NCBI RefSeq assembly: GCF_000018145.1
Contig: NC_009952.1
Span: 377,501-441,500 of the forward strand
DNA from: Dinoroseobacter shibae DFL 12 = DSM 16493
Lineage (GTDB): Bacteria > Pseudomonadota > Alphaproteobacteria > Rhodobacterales > Rhodobacteraceae
Length of the DNA: 64,000 nt
Direction: 5' to 3'
The notes under the pieces are model-generated. The model was not told where the DNA came from and ran no database searches. It worked only from the letters and a program-made list of their open reading frames with translations. Numbering within the stretch: position 1 is the first letter of the stretch; each line of letters opens with the position of its first letter. The translations under genes and the position numbers were made by a program. This document shows, piece by piece, positions 37,480-46,176 of the stretch.

Positions 37480-37663
37480 CGCGGTCGGTCCGGATGCGGG
37501 CGGATCGGCCCGGCGCGATCCGGTTAAGGATGCGCGGCGGGGCAGGGGGGGGCTGACCGGGATCGCGCCGTCCCGGATATTTGATGCCGCGGTGCCGCAT
37601 CGGCGGGAACCGTTCCACATCCGGCGCGTTACCCTTCGAGTACAACTCCAAAAGGAGGTCGAC

Positions 37664-38185
37664 ATGGCCCGTTCCATTCTTGCAGTGACCCTTGCCGTGG
37701 CAAATGCCATCGCGGTGCCCGCCGCCGTGGCCCAGACGCCGCAAACGACACAAACCATCGGCATGGCGCGCGCGGTCGCGATTGCCCAGGAGGCGCGCCC
37801 CGGCGGTATCCTCGAGGCGGAACTGGACAGTGATCTGGGCGCGCTGGTCTACGAAATCGAAATCGTCAGCGATGGCACCATTCACGAAGCGGTCATCGAT
37901 GCGCGCAGTGGTGAGCTGATCGAACTGGAGGAGCACACCATCGAGGCCACTTGGCTTGGCTGGTTCGATGAGGAACGGCTGGCCGCCGCGAAGCAGGCCA
38001 GCGGAACCGTGCAGGACGCGATCGCCCAGGCCGAAGCCATGTTTGGCGGGCAGGTGGTCGAATTGTCTCTCGAAGAGGATAACGACCGGCTGTTCTGGGA
38101 ATTCGAAATCGCCACCGGCGATCGCGAGCTGGAAGCCTACATGAATATCCAGACCGGGGAGATTTTCGCCGGTGAAATGGACTGA
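37664..38185 (+). CDS. PepSY domain periplasmic protein
   Basis: 173 residues with a Sec signal peptide (SILAVTLAVANAIAVPAAVAQT) and two PepSY-type units: IAQEARPGGILEAELDSDLGALVYEIEIVSDGTIHEAVIDARSGEL and the later AIAQAEAMFGGQVVELSL with YMNIQTGEIF. AGGAGG lies 6-11 bases before ATG 37664. PepSY proteins are thought to hold peptidases or metals in check. It is probably separate from the PLD operon. Confidence 0.85.
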   Translation: MARSILAVTLAVANAIAVPAAVAQTPQTTQTIGMARAVAIAQEARPGGILEAELDSDLGALVYEIEIVSDGTIHEAVIDARSGELIELEEHTIEATWLGWFDEERLAAAKQASGTVQDAIAQAEAMFGGQVVELSLEEDNDRLFWEFEIATGDRELEAYMNIQTGEIFAGEMD

Positions 38186-38262
38186 CCTCAGCCAGTAAGG
38201 GTCGCCGCGCATCGTTTCGGTGCTTGGCGGCAGCGCCGCCGCGCGGTCGGGCCGGTCGGCCC

Positions 38263-38988
38263 TCAGGTGTCGGGCCCCGGGCGTGACGAACGATCCTGCG
38301 GCCCGGCCCGGTCCAGAAACCGCGCAAAGATTCCGCAAAACAGCGCCCATCCTGCGCCGATGATCCACGCCGCCAGCACATCCGTGGGCCAATGCACCCC
38401 CAGATACACCCGGCTGATCCCGACGCCGAGGACGATCAGGATCGCGAGCGACACCACATATCCCTTTTCCCGACGCCTCTTGAGCGTCCGCGCCGCAAGC
38501 ACGGCCAACGTCAGGTAGACGACCGCTGCCATCATCGAGTGACCGCTGGGGAAACTGGCGGTGTATATGGCTGTTTCCTGCGACACGAGATCGGGCCGCG
38601 GACGGTCGAACCCGGCCTTGAGCAGCTGGCTCAGGCCGACGCCCGTGGTCACCGCCAGCAACAGGAATGCCGAGGTGATCCGCCGCCGCTGCAACCAGAA
38701 GAGACCCGCGACCGACAATGTCAGGAAGCTCAACACGAACGTCCCGCCCAGAGCGGACAGATCGCGCCCCAGCTCTTCGATCCAGATGGGCCCCAGCGGG
38801 TCGGTGAGGTCCGCAGGATTGCGCAGCGCGATCAGCAGAGACGTATCGAAGGCCCGGGTTTCGCCGCCGACCACGGCATTCGTGATCCGTGCGAAGGCCC
38901 AAAGCAGCGCGGCCACGATTAGAAGGCCTGTGATCTGAGGGTTCGGCCTGACGTCGCGCAGCAAGTGCAAGTGCGATTTGTTTGCCAT
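38263..38988 (-). CDS. PAP2-family membrane phosphatase
   Basis: A 241-residue integral membrane lipid phosphatase. The three signature motifs are visible: KAGFDRPRPD, SFPSGHSMMA and SRVYLGVHWPTDVLAAW, with about five hydrophobic helices. ATG 38988 (MANKSHLHLL) is chosen over the longer frame to 39147, whose first 53 residues are Cys-rich and not family-like. It may act on undecaprenyl pyrophosphate or phosphatidic acid. Confidence 0.88.
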   Translation of the reverse strand: MANKSHLHLLRDVRPNPQITGLLIVAALLWAFARITNAVVGGETRAFDTSLLIALRNPADLTDPLGPIWIEELGRDLSALGGTFVLSFLTLSVAGLFWLQRRRITSAFLLLAVTTGVGLSQLLKAGFDRPRPDLVSQETAIYTASFPSGHSMMAAVVYLTLAVLAARTLKRRREKGYVVSLAILIVLGVGISRVYLGVHWPTDVLAAWIIGAGWALFCGIFARFLDRAGPQDRSSRPGPDT

Positions 38989-39473
38989 CGGGACCCGGGT
39001 ATTGTTCGTGGCGATCGCGCGGGAAGAGGGGAGGCGCCGCGAATTGTTGATGCAGCAGCTTGGCCTGTGGCACAAGGTGCACATGCACAACTTCATGATG
39101 CAGAGGGTGAGCAAAGACCACCCACGCCGGGTGAAGGCCTGCGTCACTTCGTGCGGTAGTCTGCTCGACCTTCAGGGCGCCGCCCATCACCAGCAGCACC
39201 ACCTCCAGCAGCGCGCCCGCCATGCACCAAAAGGCGCCAGAAGCGTCACCAGCCCAGCAACGCAGACCACCCAGCCAGTGAGCAGCAGGATGCCGACCAC
39301 GCCCAGAATGGCCCCAGTGCCCGCCGCGTCGCAGAGGCGTCGGTCTTGGTCTGTTTAACGGGGGGTGTCGTGGGTCGGTTTCCTTATGCCAGTGCGCGTT
39401 TCCGTTTCTCGGGGATGACGGGTCTGACTGCGCATCCATGGCGCTTCGCAACTGCAAACCGCGGCCTCTGGCA

Positions 39474-39487
39474 TTAACGCGGATCAA
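39474..39487. promoter_or_regulatory. Fnr/Dnr-type box
   Basis: TTAAC-GCGG-ATCAA matches TTRAY-N4-RTYAA fully. It lies about 120 bp upstream of the FtsH chimera and dnaJ genes. Confidence 0.6.
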
Positions 39488-39529
39488 TATCTCTGCGGGC
39501 AGAGGTCAGGGCGGCTTTCCCGGGGTCGA

Positions 39530-39543
39530 TTGATCTGCGTTAA
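39530..39543. promoter_or_regulatory. Fnr/Dnr-type box
   Basis: TTGAT-CTGC-GTTAA matches TTRAY-N4-RTYAA fully. It is 62 bp upstream of ATG 39605, a normal activator distance. Confidence 0.6.
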
Positions 39544-39604
39544 ACGTTCGGGCCCGTGGTCTGGGGTAGATCGGATACATGATGAAAGAACATGGATCGC
39601 GGCG

Positions 39605-40066
39605 ATGGCTACCGGGACTGAAGAACGGGTCTATTCTTGGGATATTACCAGTGTGGCCGCCAACCTGCATGTGGACGAAGCGGTGCTGACCGGCGAGTCG
39701 GTGCCGGTGCGCAAGCAGACCGACCCCGTTGCCGCAGAGGCGGTGGTGGCCGAGTGCTGCAACATGGCCTTCAAGGGATCCTCCGTGACCCAGCAAAGCA
39801 GTTTCCTGGAAGGCCAGGCGCCGCGCTATATCGCGCGCAGCTATTCCGAGGCCACGGCGGAGGCGATGGACGCCGCCGTGCGCGGGGTGCTGCGCGAGGT
39901 GTCGGACGAGGCGCTGGAAATCCTGACGCAGAATCGGGATATTCTGGAGACGTCCGCGCGCCGCCTGCTGGAGGTCGAAACCCTGGACGAGGCGGAGTTG
40001 CGCGACCTGGCCCGTGGATTGAGCGTTGACATTTCGACAGAAAACAAAGGCGCGGTGAATGAGTGA
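39605..40066 (+). pseudogene. Chimera of P-type ATPase fragment and FtsH C-terminus
   Basis: A 153-residue frame. Residues 20-62 are a piece of a cation P-type ATPase actuator domain (VDEAVLTGESVPV, with the TGES motif, then CNMAFKGSSV). From about residue 65 the sequence is the C-terminal end of the FtsH protease (ARSYSEATAEAMDAAVRGVL, ALEILTQNRDILETSARRLL, ETLDEAEL). Neither the ATPase nor the protease catalytic domain is present. It looks like a deletion fusion of two once-separate genes that kept the frame. It overlaps the dnaJ start by eight bases. Confidence 0.75.
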
Positions 40067-40988
40067 AGACCCCTACAAGGTGCTTGGCGTTGCCAAGGAC
40101 GCGACCCAGGCCGAGATCAAGAAGGCCTATCGCAAGCTGGCCAAGGCGCTGCATCCCGACCTGCACCCGGGCGACAAGACCAAGGAGGCGCAGTTCCAGG
40201 CGGTTGCGGCGGCCAACGACCTGCTGGGCGACCCGGAGAAGCGCAAGCGCTTCGATGCGGGCGAGATCGACGCCAGCGGGCAGGAGCGCCCGCAACGGCA
40301 GTATTACCGCGACCACGCGGGGGCCGATCCCCAGGGGCGCTATGCCTCCGGCGCGGGGTATGGCGATTTCGAGGATCTGTCGGGGGTGTTTTCCGACCTG
40401 TTCGGGCGGCGCGGGCAGGCGCGGGGCGGGGCGCAGGGCTTTGCCGCGCGCGGCGCGGATGTACGCTATCGCCTGGTGGTGGATTTCATGGATGCGGCCA
40501 TGGGGGCCAAGCGGCCCGTGCCCCTGCCGGACGGGAGTGCCATCGACCTGACCATCCCGGCGGGCGTGCGCGACGGTCAGACCCTGCGCCTGCGGGGCAA
40601 GGGCCAGCCGGGTTTCGGCGGCGGCCCGGAGGGCGACGCCTATGTCGAGATCTAAGTGCGCCCGCACAAGGTCTTTGCCCGCGACGAGAACGACATCGAG
40701 GTGGAGGTGCCGATCACCTTCGACGAGGCCGTTCTGGGCGCGAAGGTCGAGGTGCCCACGCTGTCCGGCAAGGTGTCGATGGGCATTCCCAGGGGTGCCA
40801 CCTCGGGGCAGCGCCTGCGCCTGAAGGGCCGGGGCATCAAGCCTGCCAAGGGGGAGGCGGGCGATCAATACGTGCGGCTGAAGATCGTCACGCCCCCGAA
40901 GATCGACGCCGAGATGGAAGATATCGCGCGGCGCTGGCGCGACCTGGGCGCGCCCGATCCCCGCGCGAGCTTGTGGAGGGAATTGTGA
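40059..40988 (+). pseudogene. cbpA: DnaJ/CbpA-type co-chaperone broken by an in-frame stop
   Basis: A DnaJ-domain protein of about 309 codons. The J domain has the HPD motif (ALHPDLHPGDK) after PYKVLGVAKDATQAEIKKAYRK; a Gly-rich linker and the C-terminal substrate domain follow (VRYRLVVDFMDAAMG, LTIPAGVRDGQTLRLRGKG). At 40653-40655 codon TAA interrupts GDAYVEI|VRPHKVFARD in the same frame, where other members have a coding residue. Downstream the frame stays open to 40988 (GVPIPRGATSGQRL-like block). The result is either a 198-residue protein plus a possible GTG restart at 40656, or a dead gene. A sequencing error is possible. Confidence 0.8.
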
Positions 40989-41350
40989 TGCTGGACGAAC
41001 GCGATGTCGTGGCGCGGGTCGCGCGGGTGGAGTTGCGCGAATTGCGGCTGTGGGTGCGGGAGGGCTGGGTCAAGCCGGTCGAAACCGAAACCGGCCCGGT
41101 ATTCGACGATCTCGACGTGGCGCGCATCCGGTTGGTTTGCGACCTGCGGCAGGACCTGGAGCTGCCCGATGACGCGGTGCCGGTGATCCTGTCGCTGCTG
41201 GACCAGCTTCATGGGATGCGCCGGGACCTGCGGGCGCTGGTCCGCGCGGTGGAGGCGCAGACCCCCGAGACCCGGCGCGCGATCGTCGCCGCCGCGAGCG
41301 AGCTGATGGCGAGCGAGCTAATGGCGGGCGAGCCGACCGAGCGCGGCTGA
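40988..41350 (+). CDS. cbpM: CbpM-like chaperone modulator
   Basis: A 120-residue MerR-like HTH protein: ARVELRELRLWVREGWVKPV, then FDDLDVARIRLVCDLRQDLELPDDAVPVILSLLDQLHGM, the CbpM pattern. CbpM binds and inhibits the J domain of CbpA. It starts at the stop of dnaJ (TGATG), so they are coupled. The C-terminus contains a repeat ASELMASELMAGE. Confidence 0.85.
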   Translation: MLDERDVVARVARVELRELRLWVREGWVKPVETETGPVFDDLDVARIRLVCDLRQDLELPDDAVPVILSLLDQLHGMRRDLRALVRAVEAQTPETRRAIVAAASELMASELMAGEPTERG

Positions 41351-41383
41351 GCCGCGCGGGCCGGGCCGGTGCGCGCGCGGGTG

Positions 41384-41397
41384 TTAACCGGTGTTAA
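41384..41397. promoter_or_regulatory. Fnr/Dnr-type box, perfect palindrome
   Basis: TTAAC-CGGT-GTTAA, a full match to TTRAY-N4-RTYAA with both half-sites identical. It lies about 100 bp upstream of the YgaP-like gene. Confidence 0.6.
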
Positions 41398-41497
41398 GGC
41401 GCGTCTGGCCCGCCGGGGCTAGGTCTGGGGCGTTGCCGAGGACCCGGCCGCATTTCGCGGGGATCGGTCGGCAGACACGCGTGCAAGGGGTCGGAAA

Positions 41498-41749
41498 ATG
41501 ACCGCGAACATGGGAAGTCTCGACCGTGCGTTGCGCGGGATCATCGGCCTGCTGCTGATCGTTCTGCCCCTGGTGACCACCTTGGGCATCCATGCGGCCG
41601 CATGGGGGCTGTGGCTGAGCGTGATCCTGGGGGCCATTCTGGCGGTGACGGCGATTTACGGGGTCTGTCCGGTCTATTTCCTGCTCGGGGTGAAGACCTG
41701 CAAGACCCGAGGCAGCATCCCGGGACGGATCACGATGCGGACAAGCTGA
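41498..41749 (+). CDS. YgaP-like small membrane protein (DUF2892)
   Basis: 83 residues with two membrane helices (ALRGIIGLLLIVLPLV and LWLSVILGAILAVTAIYGVCPVYFLLG). The N-terminal NMGSLDRALRGIIG and the CPVY turn are typical of the DUF2892 family. It precedes phaC by 20 bp and is probably cotranscribed. Confidence 0.85.
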   Translation: MTANMGSLDRALRGIIGLLLIVLPLVTTLGIHAAAWGLWLSVILGAILAVTAIYGVCPVYFLLGVKTCKTRGSIPGRITMRTS

Positions 41750-41768
41750 ACTGAGAGGCACCCAAGAC

Positions 41769-43652
41769 ATGACAAAACGGCAGACCATTTCCGCACCGAC
41801 GGACGACATCGATCCGCGCGCGGACCATCGGGGCGGCCCGGTCGCAGCACCTGTACCCTCGACACCCCCGGCACGGGCCGCCGACGGTCCGGAGGTCGCG
41901 CCGGAGCTTGGCCCGCTCTGCCCTGCCGAGAAGCCGGACAGGCACGGGCTGTCGATGCTCGACCAGGCGACCAAGGCACATCTGGCGCGGCTCACGCAGG
42001 GTATCTCGCCCTTCGGGCTGACCTCCAGTTTCTTCGATTGGGGGATGCATCTGGCCGCCTCGCCGGGCAAGCAGATGCAACTGGCCGACAAGGCGCAGCG
42101 CAAGGCGGCGAAGCTGGCAATGGCGGCGAGCCGGATGGCCCTGGGCAAGTCCGGTGCCCCCTGCATCGATCCGCTGATCTATGACAAGCGTTTCGTGGCC
42201 CCGGAATGGCAACGCTGGCCCCATAACCTGATCTACCAGAGTTTCCTGATGACCCAGCAGTGGTGGTACAACGCCACCAACGATATAGACGGTCTGTCGC
42301 GGTGCGACGAGCAGGTGGTGTCCTTCGTCATGCGCCAGCTGCTCGACATGATGTCGCCGGCGAACGGTCTGTGGACCAACCCGGAGGTTCTGGCCGAAAC
42401 CACGCGGACCTTCGGGGCCAATCTGGTGCAGGGGACCCAGAACCTGATCGAGGACATGGAACGGGCGCTGGCGGGCAAGCCGCCCGTGGGCGCGGAAGAC
42501 TACCTGCCCGGGCGCGAGGTCGCGGTGACGCCGGGCAAGGTCGTCCATCGCAGCCACCTGTTCGAGCTGATCCAGTACGCGCCGCAGACCGAGACGGTTG
42601 CGGCCGAGCCCATCCTGATCGTGCCGGCCTGGATCATGAAATACTATATTCTCGACCTGTCGCCGCATAACTCGCTGGTCCGCTACCTGGTGGAGCAGGG
42701 CTTCACCGTCTTCATGATCTCGTGGCGCAACCCGGATGCGGGGGACCGCGATCTGGGCATGGAGGATTATCTGGCCGCGCTCGATACGGCGCTCGACGAG
42801 ATCGGTGCGATCGTGCCCGAAACGGGTGTGCACGGTGTCGGCTACTGCTTGGGCGGTACGCTGTTGTCGGTGAAGGCGGCGCTAATGGCGCGCGACGGGG
42901 ACGACCGGCTGAAGACGCTGAGCCTGCTGGCGACCCAGACCGATTTCGAAGACCCCGGCGAGTTGCAACTGTTCATCAGCGAGAGCCAGCTGTCCTATCT
43001 CGACCACATGATGTGGGACCAGGGGTATCTGGACACCAAGCAGATGGCGGGGGCGTTCCAGCTTCTGCGGTCGCGCGACCTGATCTGGTCGCGCTATGTC
43101 CACGAGTACCTGATGGGCCGCCGTCAGCCGATGTTCGACCTGATGGCGTGGAACGCGGATGCCACGCGCATGCCCTACCGGATGCACAGCGAGTATCTGC
43201 GCAGCATGTTCCTCGACAACCAACTGGCGCAGGGGCAATACCGGGTCGGCGGCAGGCCGGTGGCGCTCAGCGATATCCGGGCGCCGGTGTTCTGCGTCTC
43301 GACCACGGGCGATCACGTCGCGCCGTGGCAGTCGGTCTACAAGCTGCACCTGCTGGCCGATACCGACATCACCTTCGTGCTGACATCGGGCGGGCACAAT
43401 GCCGGCATCGTCAGCGAACCGGGGCACAAGGGCCGCAGCTATCAGATCCGGACCCTTCCGGACGCCGAGCATTACATCCCGCCCGAGGACTGGCGCGCGC
43501 AGACGCAGGTGCAGGACGGGTCCTGGTGGCCTGAGCATGTCGCCTGGCTGCGGGCGCATGGCGCGCCAGAAGAGGGGCCGCCGCCGCCCATGGGGCGCAA
43601 GGGTGCGGGCGATCTGCGAGACGCGCCGGGCGCCTATGTCCTGCAACCCTGA
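41769..43652 (+). CDS. phaC: Poly(3-hydroxyalkanoate) synthase
   Basis: A 627-residue class I PHA synthase that polymerises hydroxyacyl-CoA into storage granules. The lipase-like box is GYCLGGTLL with catalytic Cys360; the Asp is in STTGDHVAPW (Asp515) and the His in TSGGHNAGI (His543). The N-terminal region NPSFxx-type block is seen as LIYQSFLMTQQWWYNAT. The first ~55 residues are Pro-rich and variable. Phasin genes lie convergently downstream. An Fnr-type box is upstream of the preceding gene. Confidence 0.93.
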   Translation: MTKRQTISAPTDDIDPRADHRGGPVAAPVPSTPPARAADGPEVAPELGPLCPAEKPDRHGLSMLDQATKAHLARLTQGISPFGLTSSFFDWGMHLAASPGKQMQLADKAQRKAAKLAMAASRMALGKSGAPCIDPLIYDKRFVAPEWQRWPHNLIYQSFLMTQQWWYNATNDIDGLSRCDEQVVSFVMRQLLDMMSPANGLWTNPEVLAETTRTFGANLVQGTQNLIEDMERALAGKPPVGAEDYLPGREVAVTPGKVVHRSHLFELIQYAPQTETVAAEPILIVPAWIMKYYILDLSPHNSLVRYLVEQGFTVFMISWRNPDAGDRDLGMEDYLAALDTALDEIGAIVPETGVHGVGYCLGGTLLSVKAALMARDGDDRLKTLSLLATQTDFEDPGELQLFISESQLSYLDHMMWDQGYLDTKQMAGAFQLLRSRDLIWSRYVHEYLMGRRQPMFDLMAWNADATRMPYRMHSEYLRSMFLDNQLAQGQYRVGGRPVALSDIRAPVFCVSTTGDHVAPWQSVYKLHLLADTDITFVLTSGGHNAGIVSEPGHKGRSYQIRTLPDAEHYIPPEDWRAQTQVQDGSWWPEHVAWLRAHGAPEEGPPPPMGRKGAGDLRDAPGAYVLQP

Positions 43653-43709
43653 TCCGCGCATGATCCCTGGCCGCCAAAAGCGGCTGGGGCAAGGAGTGCG
43701 CAGCGCATG

Positions 43710-43739
43710 AAAAAGCCCACCGCTGCGACAGCGGTGGGC
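43710..43739 (-). terminator. Intrinsic terminator between phaC and phasin genes
   Basis: GCCCACCGCTG (43715-43725) pairs with CAGCGGTGGGC (43729-43739) over a 3-base loop. Read on the minus strand it is followed by TTTTT (43714-43710), so it ends the minus-strand genes; it may also stop phaC read-through. Confidence 0.8.
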
Positions 43740-43764
43740 CTGGCCTAGAACACCGGCGAACGGG

Positions 43765-44052
43765 TCAGGAAAACCGGGATCGGGCGCGTTTCAGGGCGGC
43801 TTCGAGATCGTCCCAGGCGGCTTCGGTGCCCTTCCTGAGATCCTTCCATGCCTCGCCCCCGGCTTCGTTGAGGGCGTCGAGCCGGGCCTCGGCCCTTTCC
43901 TGCCGGCCTTTGAGTTCCTCCATTTCTTCCATGTATTTCAGGCGCGCATCCGCGCTGGCCCCGCGGAACTTGGCGCGCAGCTGGTCGATCTGGGCTTCCC
44001 ACTCGTCGAGCTGGGCCCGGAACTTGTCCTGGTAGGCTTTCTTTTCGTCCAT
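43765..44052 (-). CDS. Small coiled-coil protein next to phasin
   Basis: A 95-residue protein that is almost entirely helical and highly charged: FRAQLDEWEAQIDQLRAKF, then MEELKGRQERAEARLDALNE. Similar coiled-coil proteins of unknown role are frequent beside PHA genes. It follows the phasin gene by 22 bp on the same strand and shares its terminator. Confidence 0.75.
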   Translation of the reverse strand: MDEKKAYQDKFRAQLDEWEAQIDQLRAKFRGASADARLKYMEEMEELKGRQERAEARLDALNEAGGEAWKDLRKGTEAAWDDLEAALKRARSRFS

Positions 44053-44074
44053 GAGCTTTTTCCTTTCGGTCGGT

Positions 44075-44509
44075 TCAGACAGGTGTGGCGCGCGTCTTGC
44101 TCATCGCATGCTTGGTATTCTCGGCCGCTTCTTCCGTGGCCTCGATTTCGTGTTCGATCATCGTGCGCGCGCATTGGGACATGAATTCGGTGCAATCGCG
44201 GGCATCCTCGGCCAGCCGTGCTGCGGAGCGGGTTTGCCATTCGGCCATGGCCTGCATCGCGCCGGCGGGATTCATCATCCCCGTGGAGGCGATGTGGGAG
44301 GTCACTTCCAGCGCGGAATGCAGGGCCTCGTGACGGCGCTTGAACCAAGCGGACGAGAACTTCTCGGCCTCCTTCATGAGCTCCTGCTGGGCCTGGGCCA
44401 GATGCTCTGACTGCGGTCTGAAGGCCGGGTTGAGAGAAAAGACAACCTGCGCGGCGTTCAGGGCAGTCTCGGTCGCGTCGTTCGCGGGCGGTTTTGCAGT
44501 TCTGGCCAT
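44075..44509 (-). CDS. Phasin family protein
   Basis: A 144-residue granule-associated protein. Phasin-like features: helical with no Cys in the core, the segment EKFSSAWFKRRHEALHSALEVTSHIA and ISSTGMMNPAGAMQAMAEWQTRSAARLAED-type amphipathic helices. It faces phaC convergently and is divergent from arcD, with two Fnr-type boxes in the shared upstream region. Confidence 0.8.
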   Translation of the reverse strand: MARTAKPPANDATETALNAAQVVFSLNPAFRPQSEHLAQAQQELMKEAEKFSSAWFKRRHEALHSALEVTSHIASTGMMNPAGAMQAMAEWQTRSAARLAEDARDCTEFMSQCARTMIEHEIEATEEAAENTKHAMSKTRATPV

Positions 44510-44575
44510 GGGAGTTTCCTTTCAAGGGTTCAGCGGAGAATCGACCTCAGTATCGTTAACGCGACCCGGGCTGCA

Positions 44576-44589
44576 TTAACCTTCGTCAA
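44576..44589. promoter_or_regulatory. Fnr/Dnr-type box, phasin side
   Basis: TTAAC-CTTC-GTCAA, a full match to TTRAY-N4-RTYAA, 67 bp upstream of the phasin start and 124 bp upstream of arcD. Confidence 0.6.
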
Positions 44590-44636
44590 CATGGCCTCCG
44601 ATGGTCGCCCTGACTGCGCAGGTAGGGCGGGCGCGG

Positions 44637-44650
44637 TTAACGCGGGTTAA
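44637..44650. promoter_or_regulatory. Fnr/Dnr-type box, arcD side
   Basis: TTAAC-GCGG-GTTAA, with identical half-sites, 63 bp upstream of the arcD ATG. The position fits activation of the arc operon under low oxygen, as known for Fnr/Anr-controlled arginine deiminase genes. Confidence 0.65.
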
Positions 44651-44712
44651 TGCGCGGGGGCGACGGCGGGCTAAGGCTGGGGCGTGACTTTTCGAACCAA
44701 GGGAGGCTCCTG

Positions 44713-46161
44713 ATGGCCGACGGAACGCAACCGCCGAAAGATCCCGAGCACGACCTGTCCTCGCGGTTCCCGACCGCCTATACGATCCTTTTCGGGCTCA
44801 TCATTCTTGTCGCCGCCCTGACCTGGTTCATACCGGCCGGTCAGTACGAGCGCGTGATGAACGAGGAGGTCGGCCGCGAGGTCGCCGTGGCCGGAACCTA
44901 CACCGAGGTGGCACCCAACCCGCAAGGTTTCGTCGAGGTGATGCTGGCGCCGATTGCCGGGTTCTACGACCCCGACAGCTATGCCGCGAATGCCATTGAC
45001 GTCGCGCTCTTCGTGCTGCTGCTGGGCGGGTTCCTGGGGGTCGTGAACGCCACCGGGTCGATCGACACCGGCATCCGCACCGCCATGGCAGGCATGAAGG
45101 GGCGCGAGATCTGGATGATTCCGATCATGATGTCGCTGTTTGCCATCGGCGGCACGACCTATGGGATGGCCGAGGAAACGCTGGCCTTCTATGCGATCCT
45201 GATCCCGGTGATGATTGCCGCGGGCTACGACGCGGTTACCGGCGTTGCGATCATCCTGATCGGGGCGGGGATCGGCGTTCTCGGCTCCACCATCAACCCG
45301 TTTGCGACGGTGATCGCCTCGGATGCGGCGGGCATTCCGTTCACCGACGGGATCGTGCTGCGCCTGATCATCCTGCTGGGCGGGCTGGCGATCTGCGCGG
45401 CCTATGTCATGCGCTACTCCAAGCGGGTCAAGCAGGACCCGTCGCGTTCGGTCGTGGCGAAACAGGGCGCCGCCCATCGGCGCCTGTTTCTGGCCGATGC
45501 CGAGACCGCCGACGTGAATGACAGCCTCACGGGCACGCAGAAGATCATCCTGGTTCTGTTCGCGATCACCTTCGCGGTCATGATCTGGGGCGTCGCCAGC
45601 CAGGGCTGGTGGATGGCCCGGATGGGCGCGCTGTTCCTGTTCGCGGCGATTGTCGTGGGTATCGTCGGGCGCCTGGGCGAGAAGAAGCTCACCGGCAGTT
45701 TCGTCGACGGGGCGCGGGATCTTCTGGGTGTGGCGCTGGTCGTCGGGCTGGCGCGCGGGATCGTGGTGATCATGGAGCAGGGGCTGATCGCCGACACGAT
45801 CCTCTACAGCGCCGAGCAATCGCTGGGGGGCCTCGGCGATCTGGCCTTCATCAACCTGATGTTCTGGATCGAGATCGGTATGAGCTTCTTCGTGCCGTCC
45901 TCTTCGGGCCTCGCCGTCCTGTCGATGCCCATCCTCGCGCCGCTGGCCGATTTCGCCGGTGTCGGGCGCGACCTGGTGGTGACGGCCTACCAGTCCGCCA
46001 ACGGGCTGGTGAACCTGATCAACCCGACCTTCGCGGTGGTGATCGGCGGGCTTGCGATCGGGCGGGTCGGCTATGACCGCTGGATCGTCTTCATCTGGCC
46101 GCTGATGCTGATCTTGCTGGTGTTCATCTCGGCTGCGCTCAGCCTTGCCGCGATACTTTGA
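44713..46161 (+). CDS. arcD: YfcC/ArcD2-type arginine-ornithine exchanger
   Basis: A 482-residue inner-membrane protein with about 12 segments, of the YfcC/DcuC-like family (PF03606). Signature stretches: FPTAYTILFGLIILVAALTWFIPAGQY near the start, GGTTYGMAEETLAFY, and FFVPSSSGLAVLSMPILAPLADF near the end. Position first in an arcABC operon makes arginine/ornithine exchange the likely role. I chose ATG 44713 (MADGTQPP) after GGGAGG; a frame from 44650 is longer but lacks a site. arcA follows 15 bp later. Confidence 0.85.
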   Translation: MADGTQPPKDPEHDLSSRFPTAYTILFGLIILVAALTWFIPAGQYERVMNEEVGREVAVAGTYTEVAPNPQGFVEVMLAPIAGFYDPDSYAANAIDVALFVLLLGGFLGVVNATGSIDTGIRTAMAGMKGREIWMIPIMMSLFAIGGTTYGMAEETLAFYAILIPVMIAAGYDAVTGVAIILIGAGIGVLGSTINPFATVIASDAAGIPFTDGIVLRLIILLGGLAICAAYVMRYSKRVKQDPSRSVVAKQGAAHRRLFLADAETADVNDSLTGTQKIILVLFAITFAVMIWGVASQGWWMARMGALFLFAAIVVGIVGRLGEKKLTGSFVDGARDLLGVALVVGLARGIVVIMEQGLIADTILYSAEQSLGGLGDLAFINLMFWIEIGMSFFVPSSSGLAVLSMPILAPLADFAGVGRDLVVTAYQSANGLVNLINPTFAVVIGGLAIGRVGYDRWIVFIWPLMLILLVFISAALSLAAIL

Positions 46162-46176
46162 CTGGAAGGAAGAAAC

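Larger units (their letters stand above)
38989..39604. other. Gap with two Fnr/Dnr-type boxes
   Basis: No intact gene. The minus strand at 39160-39360 reads as membrane-protein-like pieces (GVVGILLLTGWVVCVAGLVTLL) interrupted by frame changes, probably a relic. The right end carries two regulator boxes at 39474-39487 and 39530-39543. Confidence 0.45.

Noticed and set aside
37424-39487. A 687-residue minus-strand frame
   Set aside because: It covers the PepSY gene in antisense and the PAP2 gene in the wrong frame; its sequence is Arg/Gly/Pro-rich.
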